A stretch of DNA of 23,044 nt from WTJX01 sp045106295 (GCA_045106295.1 JBGCEI010000054.1:1-23044); one strand, 5' to 3'. Positions 1 to 7,637 are shown, numbered from the stretch's first letter. Made by a program: numbers and translations. Notes: generated by a model from the letters alone, not told the origin.

Positions 1-188
1 CGACTGATTTGTAGATAGTTAGATTCGGAATAGACTCTCTAATGCATATTTCAGGTTTAAGAGATCGAAGTTAGTAAAACCGAGTGTACTTCCATTCTGT
101 TTGTTGAAAATAAATTAGATAAGAACACGCATTTATTACGTTACGTAAATCGAAAACGCCTTTCATTCAGTTTTAAAAGCTAACTAAA
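1..188. other. no recognisable gene; intergenic or downstream of glycosyltransferase
   Basis: I translated the minus strand of this stretch by eye and found only very short ORFs. The longest starts with ATG near 150 and stops after about 32 codons without a recognisable motif. No hairpin followed by a T run is visible that would end the glycosyltransferase transcript. It may be a spacer or the edge of a feature that lies outside the window. Confidence 0.5.
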
Positions 189-1115
189 TTAGCCTCTAAA
201 AATTATTTTCTTTGAGAAATAGTGAGCCGTAGCTTTTAGTATTGCTTTAGACCGTAAAGAGTTACCTTGTAAAAACCGGTAAATTATTCTAGCAGCATTT
301 GCGAATACGACAAAAGGGAAATAAAAAGGGTGGTAAACACTGAAAAAACGTAAGGCATTCAATGAGAAGTAATATTCTGATAGATAACTTTTATTGTTCC
401 CTAGGCTACTTACCTTATCATAAATTAATGCTTTTTTACACCATACAAAAGGAATATTCAATCGGCTAGCATGCATACACCACTTTGTTTCTTCCCAGTA
501 CAAAAAGTAATCTTCTGGGAATAGACCTACTGTTCTAAATACTTGTAAATGAGTAAATAAGGAGGCACCATAGATGTAATCGGCAAACTTTCTTTTTTTC
601 TTTTCCGTGATATGGTGTGTCGTCCCCAACCATTTATTAATGTAGCATAAACCAGATCGTATGTCATCACTTCCTTCACTTTTGATGGAAGTTGTATAAA
701 TGGCAGAAGGATTTTGAGAGGAGGTTTCTATCAAATGTGAAAGACTATCGTTCTCTACTGTAGTATCTGGGTTCAGCAACCAAACAAATGCATTTTCCTT
801 CAAGATAGATTGTAGAACTAAATTATTGCCACAAGCATAGCCTCCATTCTTATCACTTTTAACTAAACAAAAGTCAGTATTTGTGATTGATTCTGCAGTA
901 AAGGTATTTACAGATAAATCAAATTTTACGACACTTTCGTTATTTAAGTGAGAAGTAATTTTTCTGAGAGAGTTGTCCGTAGAACAATTATCTAGTATGA
1001 TCGTTTTTTTATGTGGGTAAGTCAGTCTTTTTATGGAATTCAATAGTTCAATTGAATGCTCACTACTATTGTAGTTCACAATTATCAAATAAACCAAAGG
1101 AGATGAATCACTCAT
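189..1115 (-). CDS. glycosyltransferase family 2 (rhamnosyltransferase-like)
   Basis: This is a 308-residue GT-A fold glycosyltransferase that probably adds a sugar to a cell-surface polysaccharide or lipid-linked glycan at the cytoplasmic face of the membrane. The N-terminal nucleotide-sugar fold begins almost at the start (VYLIIVNYN, residues 8-16), with LDNCSTDNS at 41-49, NGGYACGNN at 90-98 and the metal-binding-type NPD at 115-117. YWEETKWC at 206-213 matches the acidic acceptor/base motif of rhamnosyltransferase-like GT2 enzymes. The C-terminal part (about 255-285) is hydrophobic and aromatic and may touch the membrane. The ATG start is supported because the first beta strand follows at once. 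The gene is divergent from lptB. Donor and acceptor sugars cannot be told from sequence. Confidence 0.85.
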   Translation of the reverse strand: MSDSSPLVYLIIVNYNSSEHSIELLNSIKRLTYPHKKTIILDNCSTDNSLRKITSHLNNESVVKFDLSVNTFTAESITNTDFCLVKSDKNGGYACGNNLVLQSILKENAFVWLLNPDTTVENDSLSHLIETSSQNPSAIYTTSIKSEGSDDIRSGLCYINKWLGTTHHITEKKKRKFADYIYGASLFTHLQVFRTVGLFPEDYFLYWEETKWCMHASRLNIPFVWCKKALIYDKVSSLGNNKSYLSEYYFSLNALRFFSVYHPFYFPFVVFANAARIIYRFLQGNSLRSKAILKATAHYFSKKIIFRG

Positions 1116-1157
1116 TAAAAAAGACGTAAAAAAAGAAGTGTTGCGTACAACTTAGCA

Positions 1158-1177
1158 ACTAAATTACTTAATTTAGT
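1158..1177. promoter_or_regulatory. perfect 9-bp inverted repeat between divergent genes
   Basis: ACTAAATTA at 1158-1166 is followed by CT and then TAATTTAGT at 1169-1177, its exact reverse complement. It lies in the 109-base gap between the glycosyltransferase and lptB, 48 bases before the lptB ATG, so it could be a dimeric operator or part of the divergent promoters. It is very AT-rich, so chance is possible. I found no convincing TAnnTTTG element in this gap. Confidence 0.35.
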
Positions 1178-1224
1178 GTGATTGACAATTTTATTAAGTT
1201 GTTAAAAGCAAAAGAATATCGAAT

Positions 1225-1956
1225 ATGATCCTAAGGTCAGATAAATTAATAAAAAAATACGGGAAGCGAACGGTAGTAAAAGGTGTCTCGGTAGAAGTAA
1301 AACAAGGAGAAATTGTTGGTTTGTTAGGACCTAATGGAGCAGGAAAAACGACTAGTTTTTACATGATAGTAGGTTTGGTGAAGCCAAATGCAGGAGCTAT
1401 CTATTTAGATGATCAAGATATTACAGATTTGCCTGTTTACAAAAGAGCAAGAGCAGGAGTGGGGTATTTAGCACAAGAAGCATCTGTTTTTCGTCAACTT
1501 TCTGTGGAAGATAATATCAAAGCGGTACTAGAAATGACTAAACTGTCTAAGAAAGAGCAACAGATGAAAGTGGAACAACTACTTGAAGAGTTTAGCTTGA
1601 CTCATGTGCGTAAGAACATGGGGATGGTGCTTTCTGGAGGGGAAAGAAGGCGAACGGAAATAGCCAGAGCTTTAGCGGTAGACCCTAAATTTATTTTGTT
1701 AGATGAACCTTTTGCAGGAGTAGACCCTATCGCCGTAGAAGAAATTCAAGGGATTGTTGCCGATCTTAAAACTAGAAATATTGGTATTCTAATTACAGAC
1801 CATAATGTAAACGAAACTTTATCCATTGTAGATAGAGCTTATCTTTTATTCGAAGGAAATATCTTAAAATCAGGAACAGCAGAAGAATTAGCTGCAGACG
1901 AAGAGGTAAGGAGAGTTTATCTAGGGAAGCATTTTGAATTAAAAAGGAAAATTTAA
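1225..1956 (+). CDS. lptB: LPS export ABC transporter ATP-binding protein LptB
   Basis: LptB is the cytoplasmic ATPase of the LptB2FG complex, which extracts lipopolysaccharide from the inner membrane and feeds it to the LptC-A-D bridge. All ABC motifs are present: Walker A GPNGAGKTT at 35-43, Q-loop Gln84 in YLAQE, signature LSGGERRR at 136-143, Walker B FILLDEP at 156-162 and H-loop His193 in TDHN. At 243 residues it has the usual LptB length, and LSGGERRR with YLAQEASVF is characteristic of LptB rather than of amino-acid importers. No lptFG or lptC lies in the window. The GH3-type gene starts 12 bases after the stop, so the two are probably cotranscribed. No clear Shine-Dalgarno sequence precedes the ATG. 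Confidence 0.95.
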   Translation: MILRSDKLIKKYGKRTVVKGVSVEVKQGEIVGLLGPNGAGKTTSFYMIVGLVKPNAGAIYLDDQDITDLPVYKRARAGVGYLAQEASVFRQLSVEDNIKAVLEMTKLSKKEQQMKVEQLLEEFSLTHVRKNMGMVLSGGERRRTEIARALAVDPKFILLDEPFAGVDPIAVEEIQGIVADLKTRNIGILITDHNVNETLSIVDRAYLLFEGNILKSGTAEELAADEEVRRVYLGKHFELKRKI

Positions 1957-1968
1957 ACTCCATACCTT

Positions 1969-3498
1969 ATGCTTAACTCCATACTGACTTGGGTTATGAA
2001 AAAGCGTATCCATCAGATAGAGCTTTTCATGAAATACCCTCACGATGTACAGAGAGATCTACTATTTGATTTAGTAGATATGGCTCAGAAAACAGAAATA
2101 GGTCAAAAATATGGGTTTAAGAGCATTTTCACCGTCGATCAGTTTAGAGAAAGAGTTCCTATTTTTACATACGAACAACTGTACCCTTACATAGAAAGAA
2201 AACTCAAAGGAGAAAAGAATATTTTATGGGCTACAGACATTCGTTGGTTTGCTAAATCTTCTGGCACAACGAACGCAAAAAGTAAATTTATTCCAGTAAG
2301 CCCCGAAGCATTAGAAGACTGTCATTTTAAAGCAGGGAAAGACATGCTTTCTTTGTATGTCAATAATTTTAATCCTAACGCTAAACTATTCAAAGGGAAA
2401 GGTATTTCTCTAGGAGGAACCCATCAGGCAAATCCATGGGATCCGGAAACAAAATTTGGAGATGTATCCGCTGTGATTATGGAAAATCTACCTGTGTGGG
2501 CACAAATTATCAGAGCGCCCAAGTTGAAAACAGCACTGATGGATGAATGGGAAGCTAAGATAGATATCATGGCAAAAGAGACCATGCATGAAAACATTAC
2601 AGGAATTGCAGGAGTACCTACTTGGACGGTTGTATTAATTAGGAAGATACTAGAGTTAACAGGGGCATCCTCTATTACAGAAGTGTGGCCGAATTTAGAA
2701 CTGTTTATTCATGGAGCAGTAGCCTTTGGTCCTTATGAAACCCTGTTTGAAGAGCTCATACCCAAAAAAATAAGTTATTTAAATACATATACCGCATCGG
2801 AAGGTTTTTTTGGAATTCAAGATCAGCCAGATAGAGACGATATGTTGTTGATGTTAGACTATGGTATTTTTTATGAGTTTATTCCATTTTATGAAATAGA
2901 GAAAGAAAATCCGCAGACTAAAACGTTAGATGAGGTAGTGATTAATGAAATGTATGCGTTGGTTATTACAACGAATGCGGGTTTATGGAGATACAAAATT
3001 GGAGATGTAATTAGTTTTACGTCAGTAGATCCTTTTCGAATAAAAATAGTAGGGCGTACAAAACAATTTATTAATGCCTTTGGGGAGGAAATGGTAGTTG
3101 AAAATACAGATAGAGCAATTACAGAAGCCTGTAAAAAAACGAGCGCTAGTATTAGTGATTATTCAGTAGCACCAATCTTTTTGTCTTCAACTGAAAAAGG
3201 AGCGCATGAATGGGTTATAGAGTTTGAAAAAATCCCTAACGATAAAAATGATTTTGAAAGAGCGCTAGATGAGAACTTGCAATCTATCAATTCCGATTAT
3301 GAAGCAAAACGGCACAAAAGCATGGCGCTAGATAAACCAGTCATCCACTTTGTGCCTCAAGGTACTTTTTATAAATGGATGGAATCTAGAAATAAATTAG
3401 GCGGACAATACAAAGTTCCTAGATTGAGTAATACAAGAGAGTACGTGGATAGTATTCTTGAAATAATGAAAACAAAAGAATGCCCCACTAGTGACTAA
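1969..3498 (+). CDS. GH3 auxin-responsive promoter family protein (acyl-adenylating type)
   Basis: This 509-residue protein belongs to the GH3 family. Plant members adenylate a carboxylic acid and join it to an amino acid; the substrates of bacterial members are unknown. The three nucleotide-binding motifs are in order: SSGTTNAKSK at 97-106 (P-loop-like), YTASEGFFG at 274-282, and YKIGDV at 342-347, followed by the hinge and C-terminal lid region (GRTKQFINAFGEE, 362-374). The length agrees with other bacterial GH3 proteins. No signal peptide is present, so it is cytoplasmic. It follows lptB by 12 bases, a pairing I recall from other Bacteroidota, which suggests but does not prove an envelope-related acyl substrate. 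The last codons form one arm of an inverted repeat. Confidence 0.85.
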   Translation: MLNSILTWVMKKRIHQIELFMKYPHDVQRDLLFDLVDMAQKTEIGQKYGFKSIFTVDQFRERVPIFTYEQLYPYIERKLKGEKNILWATDIRWFAKSSGTTNAKSKFIPVSPEALEDCHFKAGKDMLSLYVNNFNPNAKLFKGKGISLGGTHQANPWDPETKFGDVSAVIMENLPVWAQIIRAPKLKTALMDEWEAKIDIMAKETMHENITGIAGVPTWTVVLIRKILELTGASSITEVWPNLELFIHGAVAFGPYETLFEELIPKKISYLNTYTASEGFFGIQDQPDRDDMLLMLDYGIFYEFIPFYEIEKENPQTKTLDEVVINEMYALVITTNAGLWRYKIGDVISFTSVDPFRIKIVGRTKQFINAFGEEMVVENTDRAITEACKKTSASISDYSVAPIFLSSTEKGAHEWVIEFEKIPNDKNDFERALDENLQSINSDYEAKRHKSMALDKPVIHFVPQGTFYKWMESRNKLGGQYKVPRLSNTREYVDSILEIMKTKECPTSD

Positions 3499-3517
3499 TT
3501 TTTGACTAGTCACTAGT
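3487..3517 (+). terminator. 11-bp perfect inverted repeat across the GH3 stop codon
   Basis: ACTAGTGACTA at 3487-3497 is exactly complementary to TAGTCACTAGT at 3507-3517, with a 9-base loop. The first arm contains the last three sense codons and most of the TAA stop (3496-3498). No T run follows, so it is not a standard intrinsic terminator; it may instead protect the 3' end of the lptB-GH3 mRNA or act as a weak terminator. Confidence 0.4.
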
Positions 3518-3663
3518 TTAGATACATGAAAATATTTATAAAGTAATTAGCATTGAGTCTTGAGTTAGTGTGTTCTACCCTAGGAAAGGGTAGCTGAAAA
3601 TTAGTCTTGATACTGGATACTTTATACCTGCCTGCCGGAGGGCACGGCTTAATACTTTTAAAC
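3499..3663 (+). promoter_or_regulatory. structured moeA leader with hairpins and repeated AGTCTTGA words
   Basis: The gap before moeA holds several structures. CTACCC (3575-3580) pairs with GGGTAG (3588-3593). A GC-rich hairpin lies at 3630-3648: TGCC (3633-3636) pairs with GGCA (3641-3644) around a GGAG loop, extended by GCC/GGC with one bulged C. The word AGTCTTGA occurs at 3556 and at 3603, the second inside AGTCTTGATACT. The GC-rich hairpin ends 15 bases before the moeA ATG and stands out in AT-rich surroundings. It may be a leftover of an interspersed repeat or a control element; its nature is unknown to me. Confidence 0.35.
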
Positions 3664-4848
3664 ATGAAAACATTAGAAGATGCGCAAAACATAGTACTTA
3701 ATCAGTCCAAGTCGTTTGGAATAGAAAAAGTATCAATTGAAGATGTTTGTGGACGAGTTTTAGCAGAGGATATAGTGGCGGATAGGGATTATCCTCCTTT
3801 TAACCGGGCAGCAATGGATGGTGTAGCTATTCGATTTGAGGATAATGAACAGACAGATTTTGTGCTCGTTGAAACATTATTTGCTGGGCAAGAAGCTAAG
3901 CAACAAATAGAAGAAGGTGAATGCTATCGAATTATGACTGGAGCAGCAGTTCCTGATTCTGCTGATGTGGTGATACGTATCGAAGATGTTTTGATTGATA
4001 AAAAGAATGTAAAGGTAACCATCCAAGGAAGTGCAAAATGGCTGAATATTGCTCGCCAAGGTGAAGACGCTAGAGAGGGAAGTGTTGTGTTGTCAAAGGG
4101 TACTTTGGTTTCAACTGTTGATGTAACCACATTAGCAAGTTTGGGTTATTCTGAAGTTTTAGTAGCTAAACTACCTACAGTAACTATCATTACTACTGGA
4201 GATGAGATAAAAGGAGTAGATCAAAAAGTTCTTCCTTTTCAAATCAGAGACTCTAACTCTAATACACTAAAAGCTTTTTTAAGTAATTATAAAATAAATA
4301 AGGTCAATGCTTTTCGTGTAGCGGACGATAAAGAAAAACTGCAACAAGCAATAGAGAAAGGGCTATCATCAGATATTTTAATTTTAACAGGTGGAGTATC
4401 TATGGGGGAAGCAGATTTTGTTCCTGAGTTATTAGAAAAGAATAGTGTAGAGAAATTATTTCATAAAGTGGCTATTAAGCCAGGAAAACCTATTTGGGTA
4501 GGTAGGTCTAGTCATACGATCGTTTTTGGTCTTCCAGGAAACCCATTGTCTTGTCAAGTGAATTTCTTATTGTTTATAGAATCTTTTTTGAGAGAAAGCT
4601 TTGGTTTAGCTCAGAAAAAAATGATTGAATTGCCAATTACAAAAGAGAAAAATAAAAGGAATCAATTGGATGTGTTTTATCCATCAAAAATAGTATATGA
4701 AAAAGGTATTGAAATAGAACCGTTAGTATTTAATGGGAGTGGAGATATTAGAGCTACTATTGGTAGTGATGGAGTGATTCTACATTCGGCTAAGCAAGAA
4801 ATGTTGAGTAAAGGTGATAGTGTTTCTTTTCTGAAGTGGTCTATATAA
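3664..4848 (+). CDS. moeA: molybdopterin molybdenumtransferase MoeA
   Basis: MoeA inserts molybdate into adenylylated molybdopterin in the cytoplasm, the last step common to all molybdenum cofactors. From the ATG at 3664 the protein has 394 residues, near the family norm of about 400. Motifs: FNRAAMDGVA at 46-55, MTGAAVPDSADVV at 91-103, TTGDE at 177-181, GGVSMGEADF at 243-252, KPGKPIWVG at 272-280 and GLPGNP at 289-294, followed by domain IV. An in-frame ATG at 3607 would add 19 residues encoded by the GC-rich hairpin; they resemble nothing in MoeA, so I start at MKTLEDAQ. The fdhD and oxidoreductase genes at the far end of the window are likely users of the pathway. The 3' end lies 5 bases from the convergent transporter gene. 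Confidence 0.93.
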   Translation: MKTLEDAQNIVLNQSKSFGIEKVSIEDVCGRVLAEDIVADRDYPPFNRAAMDGVAIRFEDNEQTDFVLVETLFAGQEAKQQIEEGECYRIMTGAAVPDSADVVIRIEDVLIDKKNVKVTIQGSAKWLNIARQGEDAREGSVVLSKGTLVSTVDVTTLASLGYSEVLVAKLPTVTIITTGDEIKGVDQKVLPFQIRDSNSNTLKAFLSNYKINKVNAFRVADDKEKLQQAIEKGLSSDILILTGGVSMGEADFVPELLEKNSVEKLFHKVAIKPGKPIWVGRSSHTIVFGLPGNPLSCQVNFLLFIESFLRESFGLAQKKMIELPITKEKNKRNQLDVFYPSKIVYEKGIEIEPLVFNGSGDIRATIGSDGVILHSAKQEMLSKGDSVSFLKWSI

Positions 4849-4853
4849 GTGTA

Positions 4854-6098
4854 TTACAGGATAAACTGCCAGATTAAACCCATCACCAATCCAGAAATAA
4901 TTAAGTAAGGTGCTCTAACTTTTGTTAAGAGTAATGTGAAAAAAGAAGCTATTACTATAGTTACGTCCACTAATCCTAAAGTACTTTTGTAGTTTACACC
5001 TAAAGATAAAAAGAGGATAATAGCAACTGCTGCAATTAGTCCAGAGCTAGCAGCATTTACTCCTTCAATAGAAGCTTTAATTATTGGGTATTCTTTGAGC
5101 CTTTCCCAAAAACGAATAACGAAGAATATTAAAAATGTACCTGGTAAGAATATTCCCAAGGTGGAAACCATACTTCCAATGATTTGACCAGTTGTACCTG
5201 CTCCACGCATTGATAGGCAACCAATATATGAGCTGATAGAGAATACAGGACCTGGGACTGCTTGCACAAAGCCTATGCCTGACCTAAACTCAGCAGACGT
5301 AAGGTAATGTTTGTAGTCTACAAATTCTGCGTTTAGTAAGGGGATGAGTACTTGCCCCCCTCCAAATATTAAGCTTCCATTTCTGTAAAAGTTTTCAAAT
5401 AATAAGACGGAACGATTGGACATACTATTACCAATAATGACAGATAAAATAAATACACCAAAAAATAGAAATAGATTATCGTATTGGATATTTAATGTTT
5501 TCTTTTCTTGAAGTGTCGGTTTGTTATCCTTTTTATATAATAAGGCAGTGATTAAACCTGAGATGATAATTACTAAAGGGTAAAACAACGTACCTATTAA
5601 GGACTGTCCTAAGAAGGTTGAAATCAGTAAGGCACTTATTACAGAAAAGATCATGAGGATTTTACTCAATGATGTTTTAATGACTTTACTACTGATTACA
5701 TAAGAGGCGTATGCTATAATACCAATAGCCATAGGTTGAATAAAACGAGTGAATTCAGTTGATATGTTTTGATCTCTCAAATAAGTGATTCCTAATGCGA
5801 TGGAAGTCATGATGATAGCTGCGGGGAGAACCCATAGTAACAAAGTAAGGTAAGCTAGATTAGCGCCACCTATCTTATAACCTATTGCTGTGATTGTTTG
5901 AGTAGATGTAGGGCCTGGAAGAATTTGACAAAGAGCATTTAATTCAATAAGCTCTTCTTCCGTTAAATACCCTCTTTTTTTTACAAAGAAATCAATGAAA
6001 ATAGCTATGTGAGCCTGAGGTCCACCATAAGCCGTAATTGCAATAAAGAGAACTTCCTTAAGGAAAATGATTTTTCTTATTTTTCTAACTGAGGCCAA
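4854..6098 (-). CDS. chrA: ChrA-type chromate/anion transporter, two-domain form
   Basis: This 414-residue inner-membrane protein has both halves of the CHR superfamily. The first half has GGPQAH at 25-30 and CQILPGPTSTQ at 57-67; the second repeats the pattern with GGGQV at 246-250 and QAVPGP at 279-284. About ten or more hydrophobic segments are visible, with a polar linker near 188-205. Characterised ChrA proteins expel chromate; many homologues have unproven substrates, so chromate efflux is a family inference. The start is TTG: the frame has a stop 36 bases upstream and contains no ATG there or near the N-terminus, while the first CHR motif requires this frame. The gene is convergent with moeA. 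It could matter that chromate and molybdate are similar oxyanions, but no evidence links the two genes. Confidence 0.85.
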   Translation of the reverse strand: MASVRKIRKIIFLKEVLFIAITAYGGPQAHIAIFIDFFVKKRGYLTEEELIELNALCQILPGPTSTQTITAIGYKIGGANLAYLTLLLWVLPAAIIMTSIALGITYLRDQNISTEFTRFIQPMAIGIIAYASYVISSKVIKTSLSKILMIFSVISALLISTFLGQSLIGTLFYPLVIIISGLITALLYKKDNKPTLQEKKTLNIQYDNLFLFFGVFILSVIIGNSMSNRSVLLFENFYRNGSLIFGGGQVLIPLLNAEFVDYKHYLTSAEFRSGIGFVQAVPGPVFSISSYIGCLSMRGAGTTGQIIGSMVSTLGIFLPGTFLIFFVIRFWERLKEYPIIKASIEGVNAASSGLIAAVAIILFLSLGVNYKSTLGLVDVTIVIASFFTLLLTKVRAPYLIISGLVMGLIWQFIL

Positions 6099-6190
6099 GA
6101 ACTGATTGCTTTTATATCTTAAGATACAATCTGCTTAACTAAGAATAAAAGAATGTGGGTAAAAAGTAAGCCTTTTTGATTTGAAGGCAT

Positions 6191-6220
6191 AAAAAAAGAG
6201 AATGTAAATACATTCTCTTT
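6191..6220 (-). terminator. strong intrinsic terminator of the micro-lipoprotein gene
   Basis: AAAGAGAATGTA at 6195-6206 pairs perfectly with TACATTCTCTTT at 6209-6220. Read on the minus strand the 12-bp stem runs into a T run (complement of 6191-6197). It lies 31 bases downstream of the small lipoprotein gene and separates it from chrA. Confidence 0.85.
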
Positions 6221-6251
6221 AGTATATAATAATGCGAGAGTTTTAAGTGAA

Positions 6252-6386
6252 TTAAATCTTCTCAGCAGTCTTTTTTTCTGTCTTTAATTCGCCCTTTACA
6301 TAAGTAGCGCATACTTTTTGTCGGTAACAAGAAGATATAGCTACGGCAAATAAAACTACAGATACAATGGTAATAATCTTTTTCAT
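6252..6386 (-). CDS. 44-residue predicted lipoprotein of unknown function
   Basis: An ATG at 6386 opens a 44-codon ORF ending in TAA at 6252. The N-terminus is a textbook lipoprotein signal: MKK, then a hydrophobic stretch (residues 4-17), then the lipobox ISSC with Cys20 as the lipidated residue. The mature peptide is only 25 residues, contains Cys26 in VCATY and ends with a lysine/glutamate-rich tail. Very small lipoproteins with a C-x-x-Y core near the lipidated cysteine occur in Bacteroidota, from memory; the role is unknown. The coding status is supported by the signal peptide and by a strong terminator just downstream. It is separated from the NlpC gene by 67 bases with its own repeated elements, so it is probably transcribed alone or by read-through. 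Confidence 0.75.
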   Translation of the reverse strand: MKKIITIVSVVLFAVAISSCYRQKVCATYVKGELKTEKKTAEKI

Positions 6387-6395
6387 AACATCTAA

Positions 6396-6446
6396 TTTTC
6401 TACAATATACTAAAATAACGTCTTTCTACATAAAATGTTGTAGAAA
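6396..6446. repeat. three TTTCTACA words, two forming a hairpin
   Basis: TTTCTACA occurs at 6397-6404 and 6423-6430 and its reverse complement TGTAGAAA at 6439-6446. The last two form an 8-bp stem with an 8-base loop. The group fills the space between the end of the NlpC gene (6454) and the start of the small lipoprotein gene (6386). On the minus strand it could serve as a weak terminator of the upstream operon, although no T run follows, or as an operator of the lipoprotein gene. Confidence 0.4.
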
Positions 6447-6453
6447 AATAGAA

Positions 6454-7164
6454 TTATTGTGATGAGGAGTGTATTCTTTTTATGGTAGTAAGAGTGTGGG
6501 TGAGTTTTTTACTGTCGGCGTGTACGATTCCTTTTTTAGTAATCGTATCTATACGTACAGATCCCGAAGCATGAATAATTTGATTGTTATCTAATAAAAT
6601 ACCTACATGTGTGATTTTGTTATTCGTAGAGAAAAAAGCTAGATCACTAGAACTACTATCGTTGAAGTCAATTGTAGTCCCTAATTCTGCTTGCTGATAG
6701 GCATCTCTAGGAAGGTTGATATGAGCTAGTTTGAATACTTGCTGAGTAAACCCTGAGCAGTCTACTCCAAATATACTTTTTCCTCCCCATAGGTAGGGTG
6801 TGTTGAGGTACTTTTTTGCTGTATCAATGATGTTTTGTTTTTTTGACGAAACTAGCCCCTCAATAATAGGTGACGGTGACTCTTCAGGTATTACTGACCC
6901 AATACTTAAAATGGTATTATCTGTTTTTGCTAAAGCACTTACAGTATAATTCTGATGCTTGTTTTTGCTATTAATAAGCTGAAGTTGTTTTTGATCTATC
7001 CAACCTTCGTAGCTATCAAAGTCACAAGCTATTTTGATCCACTTTTCTTGTTCCTCTAGTATAGTGTATGTCTCCCCAAAAAGAAGTTGTGTAGTTAGTT
7101 CTGCCCTGTCAGAAGGGGTAGAACGTACAGGTATAACACTTAAAGTAACCTTCCCAATTTTCAT
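6454..7164 (-). CDS. NlpC/P60 family C40 peptidase with N-terminal SH3-like domain, cytoplasmic
   Basis: This 236-residue protein has an N-terminal bacterial SH3-like domain (about 8-65, with VRSTPSDRAE and a GWIDQKQL end) and a C-terminal NlpC/P60 domain from about 108. The catalytic Cys136 is in GVDCSGFTQQ, His186 in THVGIL and the third polar residue His198 in IIHASG. Such enzymes cut the D-Glu to diamino-acid bond of murein peptides. There is no signal peptide or lipobox, which fits the YkfC/dipeptidyl-peptidase VI-like group that degrades recycled murein peptides in the cytosol; that role is inference. The ATG lies 5 bases after the smpB stop, indicating one transcript. Confidence 0.85.
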   Translation of the reverse strand: MKIGKVTLSVIPVRSTPSDRAELTTQLLFGETYTILEEQEKWIKIACDFDSYEGWIDQKQLQLINSKNKHQNYTVSALAKTDNTILSIGSVIPEESPSPIIEGLVSSKKQNIIDTAKKYLNTPYLWGGKSIFGVDCSGFTQQVFKLAHINLPRDAYQQAELGTTIDFNDSSSSDLAFFSTNNKITHVGILLDNNQIIHASGSVRIDTITKKGIVHADSKKLTHTLTTIKRIHSSSQ

Positions 7165-7169
7165 TTGTT

Positions 7170-7622
7170 TTAAAATTGTTCTCGTTGAAGATCTCGTTTA
7201 GAGTCTTTTTCTTTGATGTCATTACGTTTATCAAAGAGTTTTTTTCCTTTTGCTAAAGCGATCTCTAGTTTGGCCAACCCTTTACTATTTGTAAAAAGCT
7301 TTGTGGGAATTAGAGTAAGACCTTTTTCTTTTAACGCAGAGTCTATTTTACTAATTTCTTTTTTATTGAGCAATAATTTTCTTCTTCTAAGCGGCGTATG
7401 GTTTACAAAACCTGCATTTGCATAGGATGAAATATGCATGTTGGAAATCCATAATTCATTACGTTCTATAAAGCAGTAGGCATCTTGTAGATTTACTTTG
7501 GACTCTCTGATCGACTTTATTTCTGATCCCATTAAGACAATACCTGCTACGTATGTATCAAGTAAGTGAAATTCAAATTTAGCCTTCCTGTTAAGGATAC
7601 TGACTTTATTAGAAAAACTCAT
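7170..7622 (-). CDS. smpB: SsrA-binding protein SmpB
   Basis: SmpB binds tmRNA and brings it to stalled ribosomes for trans-translation. The 150-residue length is normal. Recognisable segments are the N-terminal NRKAKFEFHLLDTYVAGIVL, the GSEIKSIRE loop at about 32-40, LQDAYCFIE, the basic PLRRRKLLLN stretch, and the lysine/arginine-rich C-terminal tail (GKKLFDKRNDIKEKDSKRD) that enters the mRNA channel. No tmRNA gene is visible in the window. The gene sits 15 bases after the secreted repeat protein and 5 bases before the NlpC gene, so the three probably share a transcript. Confidence 0.95.
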   Translation of the reverse strand: MSFSNKVSILNRKAKFEFHLLDTYVAGIVLMGSEIKSIRESKVNLQDAYCFIERNELWISNMHISSYANAGFVNHTPLRRRKLLLNKKEISKIDSALKEKGLTLIPTKLFTNSKGLAKLEIALAKGKKLFDKRNDIKEKDSKRDLQREQF

Positions 7623-7637
7623 TAGTAGCTATTCAAT

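Noticed and set aside
3607..3663. N-terminal extension of MoeA from the ATG at 3607
   Set aside because: The 19 extra residues are encoded by the GC-rich hairpin, resemble nothing in MoeA, and the start at 3664 gives the normal N-terminus.
6201..6214. 14-base sequence AATGTAAATACATT shared with the acpP promoter palindrome (14067-14080)
   Set aside because: A few 14-base matches are expected by chance in AT-rich DNA of this length, and one copy is plainly the core of a terminator stem.
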